Positions 1-5,257 of a stretch of DNA of 5,257 bases are shown here, piece after piece (position 1 is the first letter of the stretch; the number at the start of each line of letters is the position of its first letter). Under the pieces are notes generated by a model. The model was not told the origin of the DNA. It did no database searches and worked only from the letters and a program-made list of their open reading frames with translations. Made by a program: the position numbers and the translations under genes. The DNA lies in NCBI GenBank assembly GCA_029976905.1, contig JAPOLW010000317.1, positions 1 to 5,257 of the forward strand, in the 5' to 3' direction. The DNA comes from a bacterium. GTDB taxonomy: Bacteria > Desulfobacterota > Binatia > UBA12015.

Positions 1-615
1 CCCACTCTTTCTCGTCACACACAGCTGAAGAACCTGTCACTCCTCCCCACATGCGGCACGAAGTTCTTTGCATACGACTCGGAATGGAAGCAGCTCTACT
101 CGGAGGACTTCTCCGATGACGAAAAGGCGGAGATCGTCCGTTCTCTCGAGCGAGCGGTGGAGCTGTCGGCCTTCGAGATCGAAAGGACCTGGGGAGAGCA
201 GATCGAAGATCGGGGAAGCCAGATCACGTTCTCCGCATTGGGGCAGCTGGCCCCCCTCGAGGAGAAGAAGAAGTGGGACCCCGGATTCATCAAGCGAACG
301 AAGATGAAGGCACTCCTGGAGGACCTCGTCCCCAATGTTTCCGTGCGCCTGGGCGGAACGACATCCATCGACATCACCAAGCCCGGCATCGACAAGGCGT
401 ATGGGATCGGAAAACTCCGTGAGATCCTCAACATCTCCATTGGGGAGATGGTCTTCATCGGCGATGCCTTGTTCCCTGGGGGAAACGACTACCCGGCCAA
501 GGAAGCAGGCGTCGAGTCCATCCAGGTCAGAGACCCGGACGAGTCAAAGCGGGTCATCGAAGCGATTCTTGCGTGCTTGCGCCCGGAACGACGCGACACG
601 CCTTCACCGACGTAA
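1..615 (+). CDS. HAD-IIB phosphatase/phosphomannomutase-like protein, 5'-truncated by the window
   Basis: The frame is open from base 1 and ends at TAA 613-615, giving 204 residues of a family usually about 245-260 long. The missing N-terminus would carry the DxDGT nucleophile motif, so catalysis cannot be confirmed here. Residue numbers count from the window edge. A cap-domain stretch ITFSALGQ lies at 75-82, comparable to NVSPIGR in human PMM2. GGTTSIDI (118-125) is followed by K132 in GIDKAYGI, the HAD motif III lysine region. GDALFPGGND (154-163) is motif IV and closely resembles GDKTMPGGND of eukaryotic phosphomannomutases. These features place it in the cytosolic HAD-IIB group containing PMM and mannosyl-3-phosphoglycerate phosphatase. 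Likely chemistry is phosphoryl transfer on a hexose phosphate, plausibly mannose 1-/6-phosphate; a plain sugar-phosphate phosphatase is the alternative. The downstream GH130 gene fits a mannose role. Family confidence is high, substrate confidence low. Confidence 0.88.
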   Translation, partial: PTLSRHTQLKNLSLLPTCGTKFFAYDSEWKQLYSEDFSDDEKAEIVRSLERAVELSAFEIERTWGEQIEDRGSQITFSALGQLAPLEEKKKWDPGFIKRTKMKALLEDLVPNVSVRLGGTTSIDITKPGIDKAYGIGKLREILNISIGEMVFIGDALFPGGNDYPAKEAGVESIQVRDPDESKRVIEAILACLRPERRDTPSPT

Positions 616-652
616 AACATAGAAAAAATGCTGAACTCGTACCGTCGACGGC

Positions 653-681
653 TTGTGACTTCGATGGGCGACGGCTACTCT
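653..681 (+). promoter_or_regulatory. Possible sigma70-like promoter for the downstream operon (weak)
   Basis: TTGTGA (653-658, 4 of 6 to TTGACA) is separated by exactly 17 bases from TACTCT (676-681, 4 of 6 to TATAAT). It lies about 40 bases after the HAD stop codon and would give a leader of roughly 195 bases before the small ORF at 886. The palindrome CCGTCGACGG sits immediately upstream at 642-651. A match this loose is expected by chance in a few hundred bases, so the call rests mostly on position. Confidence 0.22.
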
Positions 682-850
682 TGGAATTGAGTTCGTCTTG
701 AGCCCCTGAGCGCGATTCTTCCCGGCCACTTTGGTCGGCCACGCGTGCTCGCCCCGGACTCCACTGGGAGAACGGCATGAGGGACGGGTGAAGGCGGCGC
801 CCACCGGACCTCAGCTGGGCCGTGAGCTGCAAACTTGTGAACTCATCAAT

Positions 851-871
851 GCCCTCGTGTCTCACGAGGGC
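851..871 (+). promoter_or_regulatory. Perfect 9-bp hairpin directly upstream of a ribosome binding site
   Basis: GCCCTCGTG (851-859) and CACGAGGGC (863-871) are perfect reverse complements around the loop TCT (860-862). A U-G pair (850/872) could add one step in RNA. The stem ends just before the Shine-Dalgarno sequence at 872-877. There is no following T run, so it is not an intrinsic terminator. It could be a 5' mRNA structure that influences ribosome access or stability, a protein-binding RNA hairpin, or on DNA a dyad operator. The structure is seen directly; the function is inference. Confidence 0.55.
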
Positions 872-877
872 GAGGAG
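872..877 (+). promoter_or_regulatory. Ribosome binding site of the small membrane ORF
   Basis: GAGGAG lies 8 bases before GTG 886 and 23 bases before the internal ATG at 901, so it selects the GTG as the start. It is the best Shine-Dalgarno match in the 616-1110 interval and is the likely main ribosome entry point for the small ORF and the coupled acyltransferase gene. Confidence 0.6.
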
Positions 878-885
878 AATCTGTC

Positions 886-1110
886 GTGTCCGAGGTTCCA
901 ATGACGCATCTCGCCCCGCAATCCGCGTGGGCGAACACTGTGAGTAGCATCGACGATCCAACGATTGGATTCGTCATCTTGATCGGCGCGATGCTTCTCT
1001 GCGCGCTCCTCTTGCTCGGGAGGCGGCCCCGCCTCGCGGCCAAACACGGTTGGACGCCGGGCGGTCCATCCAAGGTGGCGCCTGCGACCCGGGCCCGGCC
1101 CCACCGATGA
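886..1110 (+). CDS. Small single-pass membrane protein, function unknown
   Basis: I do not recognise this 74-residue product. It starts at GTG 886 with GAGGAG eight bases upstream; an internal ATG at 901 is an alternative with no Shine-Dalgarno. Residues 1-26 are polar. Residues 27-45 (IGFVILIGAMLLCALLLLG) form one strongly hydrophobic segment, immediately followed by RRPR and a basic, Pro-rich tail. By the positive-inside rule the N-terminus would face out and the tail the cytosol. There is no signal-peptidase site after the segment, so it reads as a membrane anchor rather than a secreted protein. About 77% of codons end in G or C, like the neighbours. Its stop TGA (1108-1110) overlaps ATG 1107 of the acyltransferase gene, which has no Shine-Dalgarno of its own. 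That overlap is the best argument that this ORF is translated. A noncoding leader is the alternative. Confidence 0.6.
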   Translation: MSEVPMTHLAPQSAWANTVSSIDDPTIGFVILIGAMLLCALLLLGRRPRLAAKHGWTPGGPSKVAPATRARPHR

Positions 1111-2600
1111 CCGCCTCGACCTACGAACGCCTCTCCGCTCTCGATCATTCCTTTCTACTTGCAGAGACGTCCTCCCTCCACATGCACGTGGCGGGGGTCC
1201 AGATCTTCGAAGCGGGGCCGCTGAAGACCAGCGGCGGAGGGGTCGACTTCGACGCCTTCAAGCGTCGCGTCGCGGCACTTCTGCATCTGGCGCCGCGCTG
1301 TCGGCAGCGACTCGACTGGACGCCCATCGAGCATCACCCGATCTGGATCGACGACCGTAGGTTCGCGATAGACGAGCACGTTCTGCTCACCAGGCTGCCA
1401 CGGCCCGGGACCGACGAGCAACTCAAGGAGTTCTCTGCCGAGATCCTCGAACACCAGCTGGATCGGTCGCGGCCCTTGTGGGAGATGTGGGTCGTCGAGG
1501 GGCTCCCTGGCGATCGGTTCGCCGTCGTGAGCAAGTTCCATCATTGCATGATCGATGGAGCTCTCGGCGCGGACCTTCTGAGCATCCTGTTCTCGCCCAG
1601 CCCCGAAGTGAGTGCGGACGTGCCGGAGCCCTACCATCCTCGGCCGTCTCCTCATGCATGGGAGCTATCGCGCGACTCCTGGCAGCGCTGGGTAGACATG
1701 CCGGGAAATCTCTTTCGCGCGGCGCGACAGTTCAGCCGCGACACCGCGACCCCCTGGGCCGACCTCGCAGCCGGCGCCGGGGCGGTCGGCTCCCTGATGG
1801 GCTGGGCTCTCAGGCCGGCATCGGGTTCTCCCCTCAACGGAACCGTCGACGCTCGGCGTCGCATCGACTGGACTTTCACTCCCCTCGACGACGTGCGCGC
1901 TGTGGGAAGGGCCGCCGGCTGTAGCCTCAACGACGTCGTGCTGGCGACGGTCGCCGGCGCCGTACGCCGGTTCCTGATCGATCGCGGGACGTCCGCGGAC
2001 ATCGAGTTCCGGATCGCAGCGCCGGTCAACACTCGGCGTTCCGGGGAGGAGAAGCTGCCGGGGAACCATGTATCTACCTGGATCGTGGGTCTGCCTACGG
2101 GGGAGGAGGACCCGAGTCGCCGTGTGGCAGCGATTGCCGAGGTGACCCGAGAGCTCAAACGACGGCGAGGCGGGCTCGGGATGGAGTGGCTCACCGCCGC
2201 AGCCGAGTGGGCCCCGGCTGCAGTGCTCTCCCTCGGCGTGCGCCTGGCCTCCGGGCCGATCAACATGGTCGTCACGAACGTACCGGGCCCATCTTTCCCG
2301 CTTTACATGCTGGGTGCGCGCCTCGAGGCGCTCTACCCGGTCGTGCCCCTCCTCCAGGAGAGCGCACTCGGCATCGCCCTCCTCAGCTACGACGGAACGC
2401 TCTGCTGGGGCTTCAACGCCGGGCATGATCTCCTACCCGACCTCGGGAGCTTCGTCGCCGACATTGACGCATCCTTCGCAGAACTCGCCGGGGCCTTCGG
2501 CGTACACACCGATGTCGCACCGAGCCCACCACCGGCGGCCTCGAAACCGCATCGATCTTCCCCCGGTGGGGCGGCGGAATCGCTCCTCCTCTCTCCGTGA
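1107..2600 (+). CDS. Wax ester synthase/diacylglycerol acyltransferase (WS/DGAT) family protein
   Basis: This is a complete 497-residue protein, a usual length for the family. ATG 1107 is chosen because the family opens with an LSxxDxxFLxxE segment, seen here at residues 9-20; it overlaps the upstream stop as ATGA. The acyltransferase motif HHxxxDG is intact at 145-151 (HHCMIDG, with H146 the expected catalytic base). PLWEM is at 123-127, ND at 275-276, and TNVPGP at 390-395 in the C-terminal DUF1298-type domain. Family members use acyl-CoA to esterify long-chain alcohols or diacylglycerol, making wax esters or triacylglycerol at the inner membrane face or lipid-body surface. Some homologues acylate other hydroxyl acceptors. 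The last 30 or so residues are a Pro/Ser/Ala-rich tail beyond the fold. Its place between a membrane ORF and glycan enzymes makes a glycolipid or sugar-alcohol acceptor conceivable, but the sequence does not show the acceptor. Confidence 0.93.
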   Translation: MTASTYERLSALDHSFLLAETSSLHMHVAGVQIFEAGPLKTSGGGVDFDAFKRRVAALLHLAPRCRQRLDWTPIEHHPIWIDDRRFAIDEHVLLTRLPRPGTDEQLKEFSAEILEHQLDRSRPLWEMWVVEGLPGDRFAVVSKFHHCMIDGALGADLLSILFSPSPEVSADVPEPYHPRPSPHAWELSRDSWQRWVDMPGNLFRAARQFSRDTATPWADLAAGAGAVGSLMGWALRPASGSPLNGTVDARRRIDWTFTPLDDVRAVGRAAGCSLNDVVLATVAGAVRRFLIDRGTSADIEFRIAAPVNTRRSGEEKLPGNHVSTWIVGLPTGEEDPSRRVAAIAEVTRELKRRRGGLGMEWLTAAAEWAPAAVLSLGVRLASGPINMVVTNVPGPSFPLYMLGARLEALYPVVPLLQESALGIALLSYDGTLCWGFNAGHDLLPDLGSFVADIDASFAELAGAFGVHTDVAPSPPPAASKPHRSSPGGAAESLLLSP

Positions 2601-2603
2601 GGA
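2599..2603 (+). promoter_or_regulatory. Ribosome binding site of the glycosyltransferase gene, overlapping the upstream stop
   Basis: GAGGA at 2599-2603 shares bases with the acyltransferase stop codon TGA (2598-2600). It lies 10 bases before ATG 2614 and only 4 bases before the alternative GTG 2608. The spacing slightly favours ATG 2614. The overlap implies that ribosomes finishing the acyltransferase deliver translation to the glycosyltransferase. Confidence 0.5.
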
Positions 2604-2613
2604 CCAAGTGACC

Positions 2614-4890
2614 ATGGGAACCCTTCGCAAGATCGCGATGCTCGGCAATCACCTCCCGCGCGAGTGCGGCATCGCCACGTTCACGACCGATCTGAGCGAC
2701 GCCGTCGCGACCGAGGCGCCCCAGGCCGACTGCTTCGTGCTGGCGATGAACGATGCCGGCCGGAGACATCCTTATCCGGCGAGAGTGCGCTTCGAGATCG
2801 CCGAAGCAGACCTTGCGGCGTACCGCCGTGCAGCGGACTTCCTGAATGTCAACGCCGTCGATGCGGTGTGCGTCCAACACGAGTACGGCATCTTCGGTGG
2901 TAAGGCCGGCCGCTACCTTCTGGCGCTGCTCAGTGAGCTGCGCATGCCCGTCGTGACCACCCTGCATACGATTCTTGGCGAGCCCACTCGTCTGCAGCGG
3001 GACGTCATGGCCGAGCTCACTCGGATGTCGGAGAGGCTCGTCACGATGACCCCGCACGGCGCATCCGTCCTCCGCGACGTCCACCAGGTGCCGAGCGACA
3101 AGATCGATGTCATCCCCCACGGAATCCCCGACGTGCCCTTCCCGAGCCAGAACAAGGACCGGCTTGGAGTCGAAGGCAGGTCGGTGCTCCTCACCTTCGG
3201 GCTGCTCTCGCCCGACAAGGGGATCGAGTACGTCATAGACGCGTTGCCCGCCGTTCTCGCGCGTTATCCTGACACCGTCTACATCGTCCTCGGAGCCACT
3301 CACCCGCAGGTCAGAGAGCAGCACGGCGAGACGTATCGGTTGAGCCTCGAACATCGTGCGCGACGGTTGGGCGTGGATTCGAGCGTGGTGTTCCATGACC
3401 GCTTTGTGAGTCAGCCCGAGCTCATAGAGTTTCTCTCTGCCGCAGACGTCTACGTCACCTCGTCACTCAATCCCGCGCAGAGCACGTCGGGGACGCTGGC
3501 CTACGCGGTCGGGGCCGGCAAAGCAGTCATCTCCACGCCATACCTCTATGCACGTGAGCTTCTCGCCGATGGATGCGGCATCCTGGTGCCGTGGCGAGAC
3601 CCGGACGCCATCGCCACGGAACTCCTCGATCTGCTCGGCAACGACGCTCGACGGAACGATCTGCGCGAACGCGCGGCAGCGAAAGGGCGCACCATGGCCT
3701 GGCCCGCGGTGGCGCGCTCCTACGTTCGAACCTTCGAGCGTGCGCAGGCCGACCATACGAAGCAGCTTCGGACCGTCTTTCGGGCGAAGACCCTCGCCAT
3801 GCGGCCGGCGGAGCTTCCAGAGGTCAACCTCGCGCATCTCCGTCTCTTGACTGATCATACCGGCGTCATGCAGCACAGCGAGTTCAGCATTCCACGCTAC
3901 GAGGACGGCTACTGCCTGGACGACAACGCGCGTGCACTTCTTCTGATGGCCCTCGTCGAGGATGGCGAGGCGAAGGACGTAGGCGAGATTCGCGCGCTCG
4001 CCTCTCGATACCTGGCCTTCGTCCGCTATGCGTTCAACACCGAGCGCGAATGCTTCAGGAACTTCATGTCCTACGACCGCCGCTGGCTCGAGGAGTGCGG
4101 GTCGGAGGACAGTCACGGGCGCGCGATATGGGCTCTGGGGAGCGTCGTCGGCCGCTCGGGCGACCCGGGAAGGCAGAGCCTCGCGGGCGATCTCCTCCAC
4201 GCCGCGCTGCCGCCCATGTTCGGCTTCACGAGTCCCCGTGCATGGGCCTTCGGGCTGCTGGGCATCGACGAGTATGTCCGTGCGTTCGGCGGCGACAGCA
4301 AAGTCCAAACAGTGCAGGCGACTCTTGCAAAGAGACTCTACAGCTTGCTTCAGCAGAACAGCCGGCGCGACTGGCCGTGGTTCGAGGATCGACTCACCTA
4401 CTCCAATGCGCGACTTCCCCAGGCGCTCATCGCTTCGGGGCGGTGGCTGGACCACCCGGAGACGGTGGCCGACGGGCTTCGCTCACTGGAGTGGCTTCTG
4501 TCGGTTCAGTGCTCGGAAGACGGGTATTTTGCGCCCATCGGCTCCGATGGTTTCTATGTGAGAGGCGGCCACAAGGCGCTCTTCGACCAGCAGCCGGTGG
4601 AAGCTTGTGGGACCATCGCGGCGTGTCTCGAAGCAGAGCGTCAGACTGCGAACGCGGATTGGCGAGACCACGCACGCCGGGCCTTTGATTGGTTCCTCGG
4701 GCAAAACGTCTCGCAAGTGTCTCTGTACGATTCGACGACGGGGGGCTGCCGCGACGGCCTGCACGCAGATCGCGCCAACGAGAACCAGGGCGCCGAGTCG
4801 ACGCGCGCCTTTCTGCTCTCGCTCTCGGAAATGCGCCTCGCAGACCGTGCGAGCGCAGCGTCATCGGCCACTGCGGGATATACGACATGA
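2614..4890 (+). CDS. Two-domain protein: GT4-like glycosyltransferase fused to a C-terminal helical (alpha/alpha)-barrel-like domain
   Basis: This is a 758-residue soluble protein (760 if GTG 2608 is used) with no signal peptide or membrane segment. The first 380 or so residues form a GT-B glycosyltransferase: GNHLPRECGIATF (11-23) is the N-terminal donor/acceptor loop, VQHEYGIFGG 87-96, TLHT 116-119, PHGIPD 168-173, and FGLLSPDKG 195-203 is the typical start of the second Rossmann domain. The usual GT4 E-x7-E site reads Q289...Y297 within LNPAQSTSGTLAYAVGAG, so both glutamates are replaced. After a linker, residues 410-745 hold DDNARAL (436-442), EDSHGRAIWALG (498-509), YSNARLPQAL (596-605), FDQQPVEA (657-664), GGCRDGLH (710-717) and NQGAEST (724-730). 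This Trp- and Gly-rich helical repeat pattern resembles six-hairpin glycosidase folds. The domain may act on or hold the glycan product. The ATGA overlap with the GH130 gene suggests a mannoside substrate; donor and acceptor are unknown. Confidence 0.88.
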   Translation: MGTLRKIAMLGNHLPRECGIATFTTDLSDAVATEAPQADCFVLAMNDAGRRHPYPARVRFEIAEADLAAYRRAADFLNVNAVDAVCVQHEYGIFGGKAGRYLLALLSELRMPVVTTLHTILGEPTRLQRDVMAELTRMSERLVTMTPHGASVLRDVHQVPSDKIDVIPHGIPDVPFPSQNKDRLGVEGRSVLLTFGLLSPDKGIEYVIDALPAVLARYPDTVYIVLGATHPQVREQHGETYRLSLEHRARRLGVDSSVVFHDRFVSQPELIEFLSAADVYVTSSLNPAQSTSGTLAYAVGAGKAVISTPYLYARELLADGCGILVPWRDPDAIATELLDLLGNDARRNDLRERAAAKGRTMAWPAVARSYVRTFERAQADHTKQLRTVFRAKTLAMRPAELPEVNLAHLRLLTDHTGVMQHSEFSIPRYEDGYCLDDNARALLLMALVEDGEAKDVGEIRALASRYLAFVRYAFNTERECFRNFMSYDRRWLEECGSEDSHGRAIWALGSVVGRSGDPGRQSLAGDLLHAALPPMFGFTSPRAWAFGLLGIDEYVRAFGGDSKVQTVQATLAKRLYSLLQQNSRRDWPWFEDRLTYSNARLPQALIASGRWLDHPETVADGLRSLEWLLSVQCSEDGYFAPIGSDGFYVRGGHKALFDQQPVEACGTIAACLEAERQTANADWRDHARRAFDWFLGQNVSQVSLYDSTTGGCRDGLHADRANENQGAESTRAFLLSLSEMRLADRASAASSATAGYTT

Positions 4891-5257
4891 CATTGTCGGG
4901 GCAGGCTTACGAGACGCTCCTCCAGCGCCACCCGAGCAACCCGATTCTCACGGCAGCGGACTGGCCGTATCCCGCCCACACCGTTTTCAATCCCGGAGCG
5001 GTCCGACTGCGGGACGGCACCACCGTTCTACTTTGCAGAGTCGAAGATCGGCGCGGGCACTCGCACCTCTGTGCGGCGCGTTCGGCCAACGGCATCGATG
5101 GATGGGTCATCGATGCGCAGCCGACGCTTCAGGCCGCCCCAGAGAGCCATCCAGAGGAACTGTGGGGAATCGAGGACCCACGCATCACCTTCGTCGAGGA
5201 ACTCGACCGCTACGTGGTCGCATACACCGCCTTCGGGAAGGCTGGCCCAGGTGTAGC
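4887..5257 (+). CDS. GH130 family mannoside phosphorylase/hydrolase, 3'-truncated by the window
   Basis: ATG 4887 overlaps the glycosyltransferase stop as ATGA. The frame stays open to the window end, giving 123 codons plus two bases of a protein usually 300-400 residues long. There is no clear Shine-Dalgarno, so translation probably depends on coupling. GH130 features of the five-bladed propeller fold are visible: RHPSNPILT (14-22), VFNPGA (33-38), LLCRVEDRRGHSHL (48-61), ARSANGIDGW (64-73) and WGIEDPRI (93-100). D97 in EDPR is the expected general acid. GH130 enzymes act on beta-mannosides, either by phosphorolysis releasing alpha-mannose 1-phosphate or, in some subgroups, by hydrolysis. 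The phosphate-binding residues that separate these lie downstream of the window, so the mode is undecided. No signal peptide is seen, so it is probably cytosolic and could recycle the product of the adjacent glycosyltransferase. Confidence 0.9.
   Translation, partial: MTLSGQAYETLLQRHPSNPILTAADWPYPAHTVFNPGAVRLRDGTTVLLCRVEDRRGHSHLCAARSANGIDGWVIDAQPTLQAAPESHPEELWGIEDPRITFVEELDRYVVAYTAFGKAGPGV

Larger units (their letters stand above)
616..885 (+). other. Intergenic/leader region between the HAD gene and the downstream operon
   Basis: This 270-base gap has no convincing protein gene of normal size. It begins with a short A-rich stretch (616-628), locally poorer in GC than the coding regions. It then holds a 10-bp palindrome (CCGTCGACGG, 642-651), a weak promoter-like pair (653-681), a bulged stem GGCCAC/GTcGGCC around a TTTG loop (724-740), a 5-bp stem CAGCT/AGCTG (812-829), and the strong 9-bp hairpin at 851-871. 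No stem is followed by a T run, so I see no intrinsic terminator for the HAD gene. Read-through into the downstream operon is therefore possible. Confidence 0.6.

Noticed and set aside
628..690. 20-codon ORF after the HAD stop
   Set aside because: It has no Shine-Dalgarno, is very short, overlaps the promoter-like elements and shows no coding signal.
724..740. Bulged stem GGCCAC/GTcGGCC as a terminator for the HAD gene
   Set aside because: There is no T run after it and the stem is short and interrupted, so it does not meet the form of an intrinsic terminator.
1050..1106. Upstream extension of the acyltransferase from TTG 1050 (19 extra residues)
   Set aside because: The extra segment is Gly/Pro-rich, has no Shine-Dalgarno, and precedes the conserved LSxxDxxFLxxE start of the family. 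ATG 1107 with the ATGA overlap fits better.
2529..2569. Inverted repeat CCACCGG/CCGGTGG near the end of the acyltransferase gene
   Set aside because: The 7-bp arms are separated by 27 bases within GC-rich, Pro-rich coding sequence and no T run follows. Chance pairing is likely.
2314..2613. Upstream extension of the glycosyltransferase frame by 100 codons
   Set aside because: It lies inside the 3' end of the well-supported acyltransferase gene in another frame, is Ser/Arg-rich, and shows no homology-like motif. The Rossmann start begins just after ATG 2614.
3463..4455. Long minus-strand open frame (330 codons) opposite the glycosyltransferase
   Set aside because: Long antisense frames are expected opposite GC-rich genes. 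The composition is codon-shadow-like and no domain is recognisable. The same applies to minus-strand frames at 2413-3396 and 1665-2426.

Overview
The window is GC-rich bacterial DNA (about two thirds GC by eye, with strongly GC-biased third codon positions) read almost entirely on the + strand. The gene families suggest a high-GC bacterium such as an actinobacterium, a myxobacterium-like lineage or a related soil or sediment group. No rRNA, tRNA or lineage-specific marker is present, so I do not assign a phylum. I see no mobile element, CRISPR array or RNA gene.

Layout: (1) 1-615 is the 3' part of a HAD-IIB gene of the eukaryotic-type phosphomannomutase-like group. (2) 616-885 is a 270-base gap. 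It holds a weak promoter-like pair, a 10-bp palindrome, and a perfect 9-bp hairpin ending just before a Shine-Dalgarno sequence. (3) 886-1110 is a small ORF (74 aa, one transmembrane segment) whose stop overlaps the next start as ATGA. (4) 1107-2600 is a complete wax ester synthase/diacylglycerol acyltransferase (WS/DGAT) family protein. (5) 2614-4890 is a large two-domain protein: an N-terminal GT-B glycosyltransferase (GT4-like) and a C-terminal helical, probably (alpha/alpha)6-type, domain. (6) 4887 to the window end is the N-terminal 123 codons of a GH130 mannoside phosphorylase/hydrolase, joined to the glycosyltransferase by another ATGA overlap.

Genes 3-6 are packed with 4-base overlaps or a 13-base gap, so they look like one translationally coupled operon. 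The HAD gene could be upstream in the same transcript or separate. The enzyme set suggests mannose-type carbohydrate metabolism: a sugar-phosphate enzyme, a glycosyltransferase, and a GH130 enzyme that would cleave mannosides (releasing mannose 1-phosphate if it is a phosphorylase). An acyl-CoA-dependent acyltransferase and a small membrane protein sit between them. A working hypothesis is a pathway that makes and recycles a mannose-containing glycoside or glycolipid, possibly acylated. Family assignments are well supported by motifs; the substrates and the joint pathway are inference.
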